Positions 1-9,096 of a stretch of 64,000 nt of DNA are shown here, in pieces. The stretch comes from Cellulomonas fulva (lineage in GTDB: Bacteria > Actinomycetota > Actinomycetes > Actinomycetales > Cellulomonadaceae). Under the pieces are notes generated by a model, which saw only the letters and a list, made by a program, of their open reading frames with translations, did no database searches and had not been told where the DNA came from. Positions within the stretch are counted from its first letter, which is position 1; every line of letters begins with the position of its first letter. Both the position numbers and the translations under genes were made by a program. The stretch covers positions 868,001 to 932,000 of the forward strand of contig NZ_JAHBOH010000001.1 of assembly GCF_018531375.1 (NCBI RefSeq), read 5' to 3'.

Positions 1-2052
1 CGTCGAGGGGTAGGTGATCATGATCGCGGCCACCTGCGGGCCGTGCTGCGCGAGCTTCGCGCGCAGGTCGTCGAGCTGGATCTCGCCGTCCTCGGCGGTC
101 GCGACGACGACCACGCGCAGACCCGCGAGCGCCGCGCTGGCCGCGTTGGTGCCGTGCGCCGAGGCCGGGATGAGGCACACGTCGCGCTCCGCCTGCCCCC
201 GCGCGTGGTGGTAGGCCTTGATCGCGAGCAGGCCCGCGAACTCGCCCTGCGAGCCGCCGTTGGGCTGCACCGACACCGCGGCATAGCCCGTGATCTCCGC
301 CAGCCAGTCCTGCAGCTGCGTGACCAGCTCGGCGTAGCCCGTGGTCTGGTCGGCCGGGGCGTACGGGTGGACGTCGGCGAACTCGGGCCAGGAGATCGGC
401 TCCATCTCCGTGGCCGCGTTGAGCTTCATGGTGCAGGAGCCCAGCGGGATCATCGTGCGGTCCAGCGCCAGGTCCTTGTCCGAGAGACGGCGCAGGTAGC
501 GCAGCATCGCGGTCTCGGAGCGGTACAGGTGGAACACCGGGTGCGTCAGGTACGCGTCGGCCCGCGCGGTCCACCCCGGCAGCGGCGCGGAGAAGGACGA
601 CGACGGGCTGACGGCGAGGCTCCCGCCGCTGATCTGGAGGCTGCCGTCCGCCGACCGGTACTCCACGGGCTCGTCGGCGTCGACCGGAACGTCGGTGCTG
701 CCGCTCTCGACGAACGCCAGGAGCACCGCGATCACGTCGTCGGACGTGGTCGTCTCGTCGACGCTCGCCTGCACGTGGTCCGCGTCCGGCGCCCAGAGGT
801 TGACGCCGCGCTGCGCGGCGCGCTCGACGACCGCGTGGGCGTGGCCCGGGACGACCGCGCGCACCGTGTCGAAGACGACGTCGTGCTCCACGCGGACGCC
901 GACCGCGCGCAGCCGTCCCACGAGCTGCTGCGCGTGCCCGCGGACGCGCTCCGCGATCGCGCGCAGGCCGTCGGGCCCGTGGTAGACGGCGTACATCGAG
1001 GCGACGATCGCGAGCAGCGCCTGCGCGGTGCAGATGTTGCTGGTCGCCTTCTCGCGGCGGATGTGCTGCTCACGCGTCTGCAGCGCGAGTCGGTAGGCGG
1101 GCGCGCCGTCCGCGTCGACCGAGACGCCGACGAGCCGGCCCGGCAGCATGCGCTCGAGCCCCTCCCGGACCGCCATGAACGCCGCGTGCGGGCCGCCGCC
1201 GAACAGCGGGACGCCGAACCGCTGCGCCGAGCCGACCGCGACGTCCGCGCCGAGCGTCCCGGGCGACGTCAGCAGCGTGAGCGCCAGGAGGTCGGCCGCG
1301 ACCGTGACGAGCCCGCCGCGCTCCTTCGTCGCCGCGACCACGCCGCGCAGGTCCCGCACCTCGCCCGACGCCGCCACCTGCTGCACGACGAGCCCGAGCA
1401 GGTCGCCCTCGACCTCGGGCAGCCCCTGCGCCAGGTCGGCCACGACCACCGGCAGCCCGATCGCCTGCGCGCGGCCGACGGTCACGGCGAGCGACTGGCC
1501 GAACAGCTGGTCGTCGAGCACGACCACGCCGGGCTTGTTGCGCTGCGCGCGCCACATCAGCGCGACGGCCTCGGCGACCGCGGTCGCCTCGTCGAGCAGG
1601 CTCGCGTTCGCGATCGCCAGGCCGGTGAGGTCCTCGACCACCGTCTGGAAGTTGAGCAGCGCCTCGAGGCGGCCCTGGCTGATCTCCGGCTGGTACGGCG
1701 TGTAGGCGGTGTACCAGGCCGGCGACTCGAGCACGTTGCGGCGGATCACCGCGGGCGTGTGCGTGCCGTAGTAGCCCTGGCCGATCATCGGGCGCAGCAC
1801 CTGGTTGCGGTCCGCGATCGCGCGCAGCGCGGCCTGCACCTCCTGCTCCGAGCGGGCTCCGGGCAGGTCCAGCGGCCGCTCGCTGCGGATCGAGGCGGGG
1901 ACGGCCGCGTCGACCAGCTCGTCGAGCGAGCCGTAGCCGACCGCCGCGAGCATGCGCGCGGTGTCGTCGCCGCGCGGGCCGATGTGCCGGTCGGCGAAGT
2001 CGGGGGCCGCGGGCGCGTGGGTCTGCGCGCGGGTGGTGGGGGCGATCGACAC
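1..2052 (-). CDS. gcvP: Glycine dehydrogenase (P-protein), 5' part
   Basis: PLP-dependent P-protein of the glycine cleavage system; it decarboxylates glycine and passes the aminomethyl group to the lipoyl H-protein. Only about 684 codons lie in the window and the gene runs off the left edge. Seen in the reading: the family opening [17 protein letters not shown] near residue 20, [17 protein letters not shown] near residue 100, the CTMKLNA block around 535 and [10 protein letters not shown] near 627. The PLP-binding lysine lies further C-terminal, outside the window. The GTG start at 2052 has GGAG seven bases upstream and gives the normal N-terminus. A glycine riboswitch sits directly upstream, so expression is very likely induced by glycine. 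No other gcv gene is visible, so gcvP seems to be transcribed from its own promoter. Confidence 0.95.
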   Translation of the reverse strand, partial: MSIAPTTRAQTHAPAAPDFADRHIGPRGDDTARMLAAVGYGSLDELVDAAVPASIRSERPLDLPGARSEQEVQAALRAIADRNQVLRPMIGQGYYGTHTPAVIRRNVLESPAWYTAYTPYQPEISQGRLEALLNFQTVVEDLTGLAIANASLLDEATAVAEAVALMWRAQRNKPGVVVLDDQLFGQSLAVTVGRAQAIGLPVVVADLAQGLPEVEGDLLGLVVQQVAASGEVRDLRGVVAATKERGGLVTVAADLLALTLLTSPGTLGADVAVGSAQRFGVPLFGGGPHAAFMAVREGLERMLPGRLVGVSVDADGAPAYRLALQTREQHIRREKATSNICTAQALLAIVASMYAVYHGPDGLRAIAERVRGHAQQLVGRLRAVGVRVEHDVVFDTVRAVVPGHAHAVVERAAQRGVNLWAPDADHVQASVDETTTSDDVIAVLLAFVESGSTDVPVDADEPVEYRSADGSLQISGGSLAVSPSSSFSAPLPGWTARADAYLTHPVFHLYRSETAMLRYLRRLSDKDLALDRTMIPLGSCTMKLNAATEMEPISWPEFADVHPYAPADQTTGYAELVTQLQDWLAEITGYAAVSVQPNGGSQGEFAGLLAIKAYHHARGQAERDVCLIPASAHGTNAASAALAGLRVVVVATAEDGEIQLDDLRAKLAQHGPQVAAIMITYPST

Positions 2053-2097
2053 GGGCTGCTCCGGGGGTCGTCCGGCGCGGGCCGGGACGGGCGGTGG

Positions 2098-2312
2098 GCT
2101 CCCCGCTCTGTCATCCGTCGCAGCGCGACGACCTGAGAGTTTTGCCGGTCCGCCGTGGCTGTTCCCAGCCCGGGGCGCGCCGGCTTGCACCGTCGGTGGG
2201 CGGCCCGGGGGCCGCCGCTTTCCAGAGTTGCCTCGCCGGGGCGGTACAGGGGCCTGAGAGATTCCCGGGGAGGGTTGCTCCTTCGGCGCCCGCGTACGCG
2301 GGACTCTCCCGC
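2098..2312 (-). ncRNA. Tandem glycine riboswitch upstream of gcvP
   Basis: Read on the minus strand this segment shows the hallmarks of two consecutive glycine aptamers: GGGAGAGTCCC, then CGCCGAAGGAGCAA, then AATCTCTCAGGCCCC, followed by GGCGAGGCAACTCTGG, CACCGACGGTGCAAGCC and AAAACTCTCAGGT, ending in ATGACAGAGCGGGGAG. The paired GGAGCAA / CTCTCAGG and GGTGCAAGCC / CTCTCAGG signatures match the family known ahead of gcv genes. It ends about 45 bases before the gcvP GTG, which fits control of a downstream glycine-catabolic gene. The boundaries are approximate. Confidence 0.93.
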
Positions 2313-2421
2313 CTCGGTTCGAGCAGCGTGTTCGGTTGTGCCCCCAGCCTACCCGGCACCCCGCCGCCGGCGGCACCCGCAGCCGCACCCCGACGACGCG
2401 CCTGCGTGCGGCATCCCGAGC

Positions 2422-2487
2422 GGCGCACCCGTGGTCGCGTCCGGCGCGCCCGTACCGGTCGCGCCCGGTGCGACGAGGCGTGCGGCC
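2422..2487. repeat. Palindromic intergenic repeat, copy 1 of 3
   Basis: A 66-base imperfect palindrome that aligns without gaps to segments at 31544-31609 and 35813-35878. Conserved parts are the outer GCACC.GTGG and TGCGACCA arms and the inner GCGACCGT-like turn. It lies in the gap between the gcvP riboswitch and mogA. It could form a long hairpin and act as a terminator, or be a mobile palindromic element. This copy is the most diverged of the three. Confidence 0.6.
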
Positions 2488-2554
2488 ACCGGCGCCCGCC
2501 CGGGACGTGGGCTCGTCGTCGGGCGGCGGTTCCACCCGCGGATAGCCTGGGGGG

Positions 2555-3037
2555 ATGGACCAGGGGCAGCGGGCGGTGGTGGTGGTCGTGTCCGACCGCA
2601 GCGCGTCCGGTGCGCGCGAGGACCGGTCCGGGCCGGTGGCAGCCGACCTGCTCCGCGGTGCCGGGCTGGCGGTCGCCGATCCCGTCGTCGTGCCCGACGG
2701 TGCGGACTCGGTCGCTCGCGCGCTGCGCGCCGCGGTGGCGGACGGCGCGGCGCTCGTCGTGACGTCCGGGGGCACGGGCGTCGCTCCCCGCGACGAGACC
2801 CCCGAGGGCACGCGTCCCCTGCTGGCCAAGGAGCTCCCCGGCGTCGCGGAGCTGCTGCGGCGCTCGTCGGAGGTGCCGACGGCGGTGCTGAGCCGCGGGC
2901 TCGTCGGCGTGACCGGTGACGGCGTCGTCGTGGTGAACCTGCCCGGCTCGCCGGGCGGCGTGCGCGAGGGGCTCGACGTGCTGCTGCCGCTGCTGCCGCA
3001 CCTGCTGAGCCAGGTCGAGGGCGGTGACCACGCGTGA
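2555..3037 (+). CDS. mogA: Molybdopterin adenylyltransferase, MogA/MoaB type
   Basis: Activates molybdopterin by adenylylation before molybdate insertion. The 160-residue product is a single MogA/MoaB (MPT-binding) domain with [11 protein letters not shown] at the start, the [15 protein letters not shown] signature near residue 67 and [13 protein letters not shown] near residue 127. ATG at 2555 follows a TAGCCT -10 hexamer (2543-2548) by exactly six bases, so the transcript is probably leaderless. The gene opens a plus-strand run mogA-moaE-moaA, in which the GTG of moaE overlaps the mogA stop. MoaB-type and MogA-type proteins are hard to tell apart by eye; in actinobacteria this position is usually MogA/MoaB. 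Confidence 0.9.
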   Translation: MDQGQRAVVVVVSDRSASGAREDRSGPVAADLLRGAGLAVADPVVVPDGADSVARALRAAVADGAALVVTSGGTGVAPRDETPEGTRPLLAKELPGVAELLRRSSEVPTAVLSRGLVGVTGDGVVVVNLPGSPGGVREGLDVLLPLLPHLLSQVEGGDHA

Positions 3038-3447
3038 TCGCGACCGTCACGGACGCGCCCCTTGACCTGCTGTTTCACGTGGAACATGTCGGCAGCGCGC
3101 GGGCCGGAGCCGTCGCCACGTTCGTCGGGCTGGTCCGCGACCACGACCCGTCGGTGACCGGCGAGGTCGTCGGGCTGGACTACAGCGCCCATCCCGACGC
3201 GGAGGCGACGCTGCGCGGCATCGCGGAGCGGATCGCGGCCGAGGACGACGTGCTCGGGGTCGCGGTCAGCCACCGGACCGGGCGCCTGGGCGTGGGTGAG
3301 GCGGCGATCGTCGCGGCGGTCGCGGCGGCGCACCGGGCCGAGTCGTTCGACGCGTGCCGGCGGCTGGTCGAGACCGTGAAGGCCGAGCTGCCGGTCTGGA
3401 AGCGCGAGATCCTCGCGGACGGGACGCACCACTGGGTGGGGTTGTGA
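3034..3447 (+). CDS. moaE: Molybdopterin synthase catalytic subunit
   Basis: Large subunit of molybdopterin synthase, which adds sulfur carried on the MoaD C-terminus to precursor Z. At 137 residues it has the usual MoaE length. Seen: [14 protein letters not shown] near residue 27, [10 protein letters not shown] near 48, [11 protein letters not shown], and the catalytic [10 protein letters not shown] block near residue 118 with its conserved lysines. GTG 3034 overlaps the mogA stop (GTGA), and its own stop overlaps the moaA GTG, so the three genes are translationally coupled. Its partner MoaD is on the opposite strand of the same cluster at 4606-4839. Confidence 0.95.
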   Translation: MIATVTDAPLDLLFHVEHVGSARAGAVATFVGLVRDHDPSVTGEVVGLDYSAHPDAEATLRGIAERIAAEDDVLGVAVSHRTGRLGVGEAAIVAAVAAAHRAESFDACRRLVETVKAELPVWKREILADGTHHWVGL

Positions 3448-4472
3448 CGACGACTAGCGCACGCGGCACGCTGACGGACCGGTTCGGGCGGGCGCACCAC
3501 GACCTGCGCATCTCGCTGACCGACCGGTGCTCGCTGCGGTGCACCTACTGCATGCCGGCCGACGGCGTCCCGTGGCTCGCGCGCTCGACCATGCTCTCGA
3601 CCGACGAGATCGTGCGCGTCGCTCGCGTCGGCGTCGAGCTCGGCATCCGGGAGATCCGGCTGACCGGCGGCGAGCCGCTCCTGCGGGTCGACGTGGTGGA
3701 CGTCGTGCGGCGGCTGACGGCGCTCACCACGCCCGACGGCGCGCCCGTCGAAGTCTCGCTCACCACCAACGCGCTGCGGCTGCCCGCGCTCGCCGCGCCG
3801 CTGCGGGACGCCGGGCTCTCCCGCGTCAACATCAGCCTCGACACGCTCGACCGGGCGAAGTTCCTGGAGCTGACCCGGCGCGACAAGCTGGTCGAGACCC
3901 TCGCGGGCATCGCGGCCGCCGACGCCGCGGGCCTCCACCCGGTCAAGATCAACGCGGTCGCCATGCGCGGCGTCAACGACGACGAGGTCGTCGCGCTCAC
4001 CCGGTTCGCCGTGGACCGTGGTTACCAGATGCGGTTCATCGAGCAGATGCCGCTGGACGGCGGGCACACCTGGGACCGGCAGGTCATGGTCACCCAGGCC
4101 GAGATCCTCGAGCGTCTGACCTCGCAGTTCACGCTGACCGAGGTGCCCGGCCGCGGCGCCGCGCCCGCCGAGCTCTGGTACGTCGACGGCGGCCCGCACA
4201 CCGTCGGCGTCATCGCGTCGGTGACCGCGCCGTTCTGCGGGGCGTGCGACCGGCTGCGGCTCACGGCCGACGGCCAGCTCCGCGCGTGCCTGTTCTCCGA
4301 GGCGGAGGTCGACACCCGCGAGGCCCTGCGGTCCGACGAGCCCGCGGACGTCGTCGACGAGGGCGTCGCGGCGGCGTACCGGCGCTGCCTGGCCGGCAAG
4401 AAGGCCGGCCACGGCATCGACGACCCGAAGTTCCTCCAGCCGACCCGCCCCATGAGCGCGATCGGCGGCTGA
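3444..4472 (+). CDS. moaA: GTP 3',8-cyclase (radical SAM)
   Basis: Radical-SAM enzyme that carries out the first step of molybdenum-cofactor synthesis from GTP. The 342-residue product shows the N-terminal 4Fe-4S motif [10 protein letters not shown] (residues 30-40), the [12 protein letters not shown] segment, and the C-terminal cluster motif [14 protein letters not shown] followed by LRACLFS. It ends in a Gly-Gly tail (SAIGG) that MoaA needs for activity. The GTG at 3444 overlaps the moaE stop; an upstream in-frame ATG inside moaE would add an implausible extension. The next gene converges, with an inverted repeat between. Confidence 0.96.
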   Translation: MTTTSARGTLTDRFGRAHHDLRISLTDRCSLRCTYCMPADGVPWLARSTMLSTDEIVRVARVGVELGIREIRLTGGEPLLRVDVVDVVRRLTALTTPDGAPVEVSLTTNALRLPALAAPLRDAGLSRVNISLDTLDRAKFLELTRRDKLVETLAGIAAADAAGLHPVKINAVAMRGVNDDEVVALTRFAVDRGYQMRFIEQMPLDGGHTWDRQVMVTQAEILERLTSQFTLTEVPGRGAAPAELWYVDGGPHTVGVIASVTAPFCGACDRLRLTADGQLRACLFSEAEVDTREALRSDEPADVVDEGVAAAYRRCLAGKKAGHGIDDPKFLQPTRPMSAIGG

Positions 4473-4527
4473 CCCGACCGACGGCGCACTCCCGCCGTCT
4501 GTTCCGCCCAGTGCGGACGTCGTCACC

Positions 4528-4576
4528 CGAGTGCGGCCGGTCACCGTCCGCGGTCGCGTGCGACCGTCCGCACTCG
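4528..4576. terminator. Bidirectional hairpin between moaA and moaD
   Basis: Arms 4528-4542 and 4562-4576 are complementary at 14 of 15 bases (CGAGTGCGGCCGGTC against GACCGTCCGCACTCG), with a 19-base loop. It lies between the convergent moaA and moaD genes, where a shared terminator is expected. There is no strong T-run, as is common in high-GC actinobacteria. Confidence 0.6.
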
Positions 4577-4605
4577 GCGGGGTGGGGTGTGAGGTGGGTG
4601 TGGTG

Positions 4606-4839
4606 TCAGCCGCCCGCGAACGGGGGGAGGACGTCGAGCGTCGCCCCCGCGGGCACGGGGTCGCCCGGCTCGACGCGACGGCCGTCGGCCAGGAGCGCGC
4701 AGCGGTCCAGGATCGGGCCGAGCGCCGGGTGGCGCGTCACCAGGTCGGCACGGAGCGCGGCGCCGTCGCCCGCGGGGACCTGCTCGGAGTCGACACCGGC
4801 CGCCTCGGCGGCGGCGGCGAAGTAGCGGACGGTGATCAC
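4606..4839 (-). CDS. moaD: Molybdopterin synthase sulfur carrier subunit
   Basis: Ubiquitin-like small subunit of molybdopterin synthase; its C-terminal glycine is adenylylated and thiocarboxylated. The 77-residue product starts VITVRYFAAAAEAAG and ends VLPPFAGG, the diagnostic Gly-Gly tail. The GTG start at 4839 overlaps the stop of the DUF6457 gene upstream, so it is the last gene of a coupled minus-strand run mobA-DUF6457-moaD. The expected activating enzyme is the MoeB/rhodanese protein at 7915-9096. Confidence 0.93.
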   Translation of the reverse strand: MITVRYFAAAAEAAGVDSEQVPAGDGAALRADLVTRHPALGPILDRCALLADGRRVEPGDPVPAGATLDVLPPFAGG

Positions 4840-5105
4840 GCGGGCTCGTCGTCCCAGGCGCGTGCGCTCGCCTCGACGTCCGCGAGCAGCACCGCGATCT
4901 CGTCGGGCGTGCGGCCCGCCGCCGCCAGCCCGGCGACGAACATCGTGACCGGCACCGCGGGACGCGCGACCGTGTGCGCGACCTCGCTCGACACGTTCAG
5001 CAGCCGGTCGACGTCGACCAGCGCGGGGTCGACGCCCAGGCGGTCGGTCACGTGCGCGACCCACTGCGGCAGGTCGGCGCCCGGGGCGCGGCGGGGATCG
5101 GTCAT
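4836..5105 (-). CDS. DUF6457 domain protein
   Basis: An 89-residue protein of the DUF6457 type (VAHVTDRLGVDPALVDVD, then NVSSEVAHTVARPAVPVT and FVAGLAAAG). The domain is known in actinobacteria beside or fused to MobA-like proteins, and its biochemical role is unknown. Here it is a separate gene: ATG 5105 overlaps the mobA stop (ATGA) and has GGAGG upstream, and its own stop overlaps the moaD GTG. The predicted all-helical fold and tight coupling suggest a partner for the nucleotidyltransferase; that is inference. Confidence 0.85.
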   Translation of the reverse strand: MTDPRRAPGADLPQWVAHVTDRLGVDPALVDVDRLLNVSSEVAHTVARPAVPVTMFVAGLAAAGRTPDEIAVLLADVEASARAWDDEPA

Positions 5106-5947
5106 GGCGTCCTCCGGTCGGAGTGTGCGTCGGGCTGCTCGTCTGCGTCGGGATGCTCGTGTGCGTCGGCCGGTGCGTCGGTCGGTGCGTCGGTCGGCGG
5201 CTCGGTCCGATCGTCCCACGACGCGGCCGCCCCGCGGTCGACGTCCCCGGCGAGCTCGGCGTCCAGGCGGCGGACGTCGTCCCAGGTGTCGGCGTCGTCG
5301 GCCGCGCCGCCCGGGTCGGGCACGTCCGCCAGGTCCAGGCCGTCGACCAGCGCGCGCACCGAGGCCCCGTGCGGGTCGCCGAGCCGGGCGAGCGCTCGCT
5401 CGAGCGCCGTCCGACGGTAGGCGGCGACCAGGTGCTGCGGCCGTCCCTCGCGGTCCACGAGCCGCGCACCCTCCACGCCCGGGCCACGCGCCGCGCCGAC
5501 GAGCTCCGCGACCACCGACCCGGCCCGCGGAACGTCGCACGCCAGCACCACGACCACCTGGCTCCAGACCTCGCCCTCGCCCCCGACCTCGCCCCCGACC
5601 TCGTTCGGTCCCACCGGGTTCGGTTCCACCGGGTTCGGTTCCACCGGGTTCGCTCTCCCCGGGTTCGCTCCCCCCGGGTTCACGGCGGTGCCGGCTCCGA
5701 GCGCCGCCAGACCCGCGGCCACACCCGAGACCGGACCGCCCAGCGGCGGGTCCTCGAGCGTCCGCGGCACCCCCGCGCGCGCCAGGTCCGGCGGCGCGAC
5801 CAGCACCACGCGGCGGGCGCCGGCGACCGCGGCCAGGGCACGGTCGACCAGCGCGACGCCCGCGACGCGGACCTCGGGCTTGACCGCACCGCCCAGCCGC
5901 CGCCCGGCCCCGCCGGCCAGCACGATCGCGTCGAAGTCCGTCGTCAC
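5102..5947 (-). CDS. mobA: MobA-like molybdenum cofactor guanylyltransferase
   Basis: Nucleotidyltransferase expected to couple GMP to molybdopterin. Seen: AIVLAGGAGRRLGG (residues 6-19) as the GTP-binding signature, a metal-binding LACDVP segment near 150, and a C-terminal WDDVRRLDAEL that matches the usual NTP-transferase end. Two parts are unusual. A Pro/Asn-rich loop (NPVEPNPVEPNPVGP, near residues 105-125) is encoded by 15-bp tandem repeats at about 5601-5684. The C-terminus carries an Asp/Pro/His-rich tail (PTDAPTDAPADAHEH). The second of two adjacent GTG codons (5947) is chosen because GGGAGG lies five bases upstream; 5950 is the alternative. The stop overlaps the DUF6457 start. Confidence 0.85.
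   Translation of the reverse strand: MTTDFDAIVLAGGAGRRLGGAVKPEVRVAGVALVDRALAAVAGARRVVLVAPPDLARAGVPRTLEDPPLGGPVSGVAAGLAALGAGTAVNPGGANPGRANPVEPNPVEPNPVGPNEVGGEVGGEGEVWSQVVVVLACDVPRAGSVVAELVGAARGPGVEGARLVDREGRPQHLVAAYRRTALERALARLGDPHGASVRALVDGLDLADVPDPGGAADDADTWDDVRRLDAELAGDVDRGAAASWDDRTEPPTDAPTDAPADAHEHPDADEQPDAHSDRRTP
5601..5684. repeat. 15-bp tandem repeat inside mobA
   Basis: Units of the form CCACCGGGTTCGGTT repeat about three times and then decay into CTCCCCGGGTTCGCT-like units, giving NPVEP, NPGRA and NPGGA in the protein. The repeats keep frame and lie in a surface-loop position before the LACDVP motif, so they probably lengthen a loop without destroying the enzyme. Confidence 0.75.
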
Positions 5948-5991
5948 CACCGCCTCCCGGTCACGGCTGCACACCCAGGCGCCGTCCGCGG

Positions 5992-6465
5992 CTACGCCGT
6001 GCGGTGCCAGTCGCCGGACTTGCCGCCGGTCTTGGCCTCGAGCCGCACGTCCGCGATGCGTACCGACTTGTCGAGCCCCTTGACCATGTCCACCACCGCG
6101 AGCGCGGCGACGCTCACGGCGGTGAGCGCCTCCATCTCGACGCCGGTGCGGTCGGCGGTGCGGACCGTCGCGGTGATGTGCACGCCCTCGTCGTGCACCG
6201 CCAGGTCGACGGCCGCGCCGTGCACGCCGATCACGTGCGCGAGCGGCAGCAGCTCGGGCGTGCGCTTGGCCGCGGCGATGCCGGCGACCCGAGCCACGGC
6301 CAGCACGTCGCCCTTGGGCACGGCGCCGTCACGCAGCGCCGCGACCACCGCGGGCCCGCAGGCGACCAGGCCGGACGCGGTCGCCGAGCGCACGGTCGGC
6401 TGCTTCTCCGTGACGTCGACCATGCGCGCGTGGCCCCGCGCGTCGAGGTGGGTGAAGTCGCTCAT
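5992..6465 (-). CDS. moaC: Cyclic pyranopterin monophosphate synthase
   Basis: Second enzyme of molybdenum-cofactor synthesis; it turns the MoaA product into precursor Z. The 157-residue product has the MoaC pattern: FTHLDARGHARMVDVTEKQ at the start, VPKGDVLAVARVAGIAAAK, PLAHVIGVHGAAVDL, GVEMEALTAVSVAAL and DMVKGLDKSVRI, with the conserved Glu-Met-Glu and Lys residues. ATG 6465 overlaps the moeA stop (ATGA). It lies directly upstream of mobA with a gap of about 45 bases. Confidence 0.96.
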   Translation of the reverse strand: MSDFTHLDARGHARMVDVTEKQPTVRSATASGLVACGPAVVAALRDGAVPKGDVLAVARVAGIAAAKRTPELLPLAHVIGVHGAAVDLAVHDEGVHITATVRTADRTGVEMEALTAVSVAALAVVDMVKGLDKSVRIADVRLEAKTGGKSGDWHRTA

Positions 6466-7784
6466 GTCCAGAAGACCTCCAGGCTGTCGCCGGGGCGGAC
6501 CTGCTCCACCCCGGCCGGGATCACCGCGAGCCCCTGCGCCACCGCGAGCCGGGCGACCAGGTGGGACCCGGAGCCGCGCGGGGTCGCGCGGCGCACGGCC
6601 ACGCGCCCGTCCCCCGAGCGGGCGGCCGCCGGGTCCGCTCCGTCCGACGCGAGGGCACCGGGGCGGGTACCGGAGTCGGCACCGGGATCGGCGCGGACGA
6701 CCGGCATGAGCTGGGCCCGGCCGACGGGCGTCGACCATGAGTCCGCGGCCACGGCGGGCACCCGCGGCCGCTCCACGTCCACCAGCCCGCGCATCCGCAG
6801 CAGCGCGGGCCGCACGAACACCTCGAACGACGTCGCCGAGCTCACCGGGTTGCCGGGCAGCGTCCAGACGGGCGTCCCGCCGGGGAGCCGGCCGAGGCCC
6901 TGCGGCTTGCCGGGCTGCACGGCGACGGGCACGAACGCCACGCCCGGCTCGTCGGCGAGCGCGGCCTTGACCACGTCGTACGCCCCGGCGCTCACGCCGC
7001 CGGAGGTGACGATCGCGTCGACCGCGCCGTGCTCTCCGGCGTCCAGCGCGCGCAGCAGCCGGTGCAACGCCGCGGGGTCGTCGCGCTCCGGCCCGAGGCG
7101 GAGCACGTCCGCGCCGGCCTCCCGTGCGGCGGCGGCCAGCAGCCAGGAGTTGGAGTCGGGGATCTGCCCCCGGCGCAGCGGCTCGCCCGGCGGCACCAGC
7201 TCGTCGCCCGTCGACACCACCGCGACCCGCGGCCGCCGGTGCACGACGAGCGTCGAGCGGCCGACCGACGCGGCCGCCGCCACGTGCGCCGGTCCGACGA
7301 GCGCGCCCGCGCGGAGCACCGTGTCGCCCGCGGCCGCGTCGTCGCCGGCGCATCGGACGTGCGCCCCCGTCGCCACGGGCTCACGGACCAGCACCGCGCC
7401 CTCGTCGGGCTCCCACGCGCCGCCCGTGACGGCCGTCGCGGTCAGCTCCACCGGGACCACGGCGTCCGCGCCGGGCGGGACGGGCGCACCGGTCATGATG
7501 CGGGCCGCGGCGCCGGGCGTGACCTCGGGCTCGTCGTCGGAGCCCGCGGCGAGGTCCGCCACCACCCGGAGCCGGACCGGCGCGTCCGGGCGCGCCGCGG
7601 CGACGTCGGCCGCGCGCACGGCGTACCCGTCCATCGCGGAGTTGTCCCACCGCGGCAGCGCCTCAGGGGTCGCGACGTCCTCGGCGAGGACCAGGCCGAG
7701 CGCGTCGAGCAGGTGGACCTCGACGGTCGGCAGGGGCGTCGCCAACGCGAGCGTCGCCGCCCGGTGCTCGTCGAGCCCCCGCAC
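6462..7784 (-). CDS. moeA: Molybdopterin molybdenumtransferase
   Basis: Inserts molybdate into adenylylated molybdopterin. Domains follow MoeA order: an N-terminal lid with PRWDNSAMDGYAVRAAD near residue 45, GAPVPPGADAVVPVE near 100, a MoCF-like domain with VVSTGDELVPPG and TSGGVSAGAYDVVK near 250, and a C-terminal beta domain after LPGNPVSSATSFEVF. The GTG at 7784 is preferred because GGGAGGGG stands six bases upstream and the protein then starts VRGLDEHRA as in relatives. A longer form from GTG 7844 (460 residues) is possible but its SD touches the start codon. The stop overlaps moaC. Confidence 0.93.
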   Translation of the reverse strand: MRGLDEHRAATLALATPLPTVEVHLLDALGLVLAEDVATPEALPRWDNSAMDGYAVRAADVAAARPDAPVRLRVVADLAAGSDDEPEVTPGAAARIMTGAPVPPGADAVVPVELTATAVTGGAWEPDEGAVLVREPVATGAHVRCAGDDAAAGDTVLRAGALVGPAHVAAAASVGRSTLVVHRRPRVAVVSTGDELVPPGEPLRRGQIPDSNSWLLAAAAREAGADVLRLGPERDDPAALHRLLRALDAGEHGAVDAIVTSGGVSAGAYDVVKAALADEPGVAFVPVAVQPGKPQGLGRLPGGTPVWTLPGNPVSSATSFEVFVRPALLRMRGLVDVERPRVPAVAADSWSTPVGRAQLMPVVRADPGADSGTRPGALASDGADPAAARSGDGRVAVRRATPRGSGSHLVARLAVAQGLAVIPAGVEQVRPGDSLEVFWT

Positions 7785-7863
7785 CCAGACCCCTCCCCTC
7801 ACCACGTACCCGGACCGGCCCCGATCGTCCCACGCCCCGCTCACCCTCCCGCCGAGCCCGCTA

Positions 7864-7896
7864 TTCCTCCGGCTCTGGCGTACCGGAGCCAGAGGA
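7864..7896 (-). terminator. Hairpin between moeB/rhodanese gene and moeA
   Basis: TTCCTCCGGCTCTGG and CCGGAGCCAGAGGAA form a 15-base stem with two mismatches and a CGTA loop. It sits just downstream of the minus-strand gene ending at 7915 and before moeA, so it probably separates the two transcripts. Confidence 0.65.
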
Positions 7897-7914
7897 ACGG
7901 CGGGGTGGATGGCT

Positions 7915-9096
7915 TCACGGGCGGGCGGACCAGGCGACGATGCCGCCCGTCAGGTTCGCGGCGTCCACGCCCGCCGCGCGCAGCACCTCGGCCGCCGCCT
8001 GCGAACGCCCGCCCGTGTGGCAGTGCACCACCACCGGTCCGACGAGGCCGCTCAGCGGCCCGGTGCGCAGCGCCGACCCGTCCAGGATCGACGCGAGCGG
8101 CACCGCGACCGAGCCGGGGATGGCGGCGGCCGCGATCTCGTGCGGCTCGCGGACGTCCACCAGCACGACGAGGTCGTCGGGGTCGGTCAGGCGCGCGGCC
8201 AGCTCGTCGGCGGTCACCTGCGGGATACCGGCGGTGGCCGGTGCGGCGCCTCGGGCACCACCGCGCGGGCTCGGCGCGCCCGCGCCGGCTCGACCCGCAC
8301 TCGGTGAGTGCTGACGGGGCCGACTGTGCGACGAGGCCGGGTGCAGGGGGATCTCGGACCAGCGGGCGCGCAGCGCGTCGAGCACCAGCACGCGGCCGAG
8401 CAGCGGCTCGCCCACGCCGCAGACCAGCTTCACCACCTCGGTCGCCATGACCGAGCCGACCTGCCCGCACAGCGCCCCGAGCACGCCGGCCTCGGCGCAC
8501 GACGGCACCTCGTCCGGCCCGGGCTCGCGCGGGAACAGGTCCCGCAGCGTGACCCCGCCGCCCGGCGCGGCGGACCAGAACACGCTCACCTGCGCGTCGA
8601 ACCGCAGCACCGACCCCCACACCACCGGGATGCCGAGCTCCGCCGCCGCGTCGGAGACCAGGTAGCGGGTCGGGAAGTTGTCGGTGCCGTCCACCACGAC
8701 GTCGTAGTCCGTCAGCAGCTCCCGCACGTTCTCGCCGGTCAGACGCGTGGCGTGGGTGACGACGACGATGCTCGGGTCCAGCTCGAGCACCGCGTCCCGG
8801 GCCGAGTCCACCTTGAGCCGGCCCACGTCCGACGAGCCGTGGACCACCTGGCGCTGGAGGTTGGACAGGTCCACCTCGTCGTCGTCGACGATCCCGATCG
8901 TGCCGACGCCCGCGGCCGCGAGGTACTGCAGCACCGGCGCACCCAGACCGCCGGCACCGAGCACGCACACGCGCGCGGCCCGCAGCCGCCGCTGCCCCAG
9001 CAGCCCGATGCCCGGGAGCAGCAGGTGCCGCGCGCCGCGGGCCACCTGCTCGTCGCTCAGCTCCCCGACGGCCTCGACGAGCGGTGCGGTCCCCAT
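7915..9096 (-). CDS. moeB: MoeB-type adenylyltransferase with C-terminal rhodanese domain
   Basis: E1-like enzyme that adenylylates the MoaD C-terminus; the rhodanese domain supplies sulfur, as in MoeZ/MoeBR proteins. The 393-residue product has the ATP-binding VLGAGGLGAPVLQYLAAAGVG (near residue 45), DNFPTRYLVSDAA near 140, the conserved cysteine in VPSCAEAGVLGALCG near 200, an Ala/Ser/Pro-rich linker around 255-285, and the rhodanese active loop CHTGGRSQ near 362. I see no paired CxxC zinc motif. ATG 9096 follows a TAGGTT -10 hexamer by six bases, indicating a leaderless transcript. Confidence 0.93.
   Translation of the reverse strand: MGTAPLVEAVGELSDEQVARGARHLLLPGIGLLGQRRLRAARVCVLGAGGLGAPVLQYLAAAGVGTIGIVDDDEVDLSNLQRQVVHGSSDVGRLKVDSARDAVLELDPSIVVVTHATRLTGENVRELLTDYDVVVDGTDNFPTRYLVSDAAAELGIPVVWGSVLRFDAQVSVFWSAAPGGGVTLRDLFPREPGPDEVPSCAEAGVLGALCGQVGSVMATEVVKLVCGVGEPLLGRVLVLDALRARWSEIPLHPASSHSRPRQHSPSAGRAGAGAPSPRGGARGAAPATAGIPQVTADELAARLTDPDDLVVLVDVREPHEIAAAAIPGSVAVPLASILDGSALRTGPLSGLVGPVVVHCHTGGRSQAAAEVLRAAGVDAANLTGGIVAWSARP

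Noticed and set aside
43-2136. Long Arg/Val/Ala-rich frame on the plus strand
   Set aside because: It lies opposite gcvP, has shadow-type composition (long runs of Arg, Gly, Val) and no family motif; gcvP on the minus strand is unmistakable.
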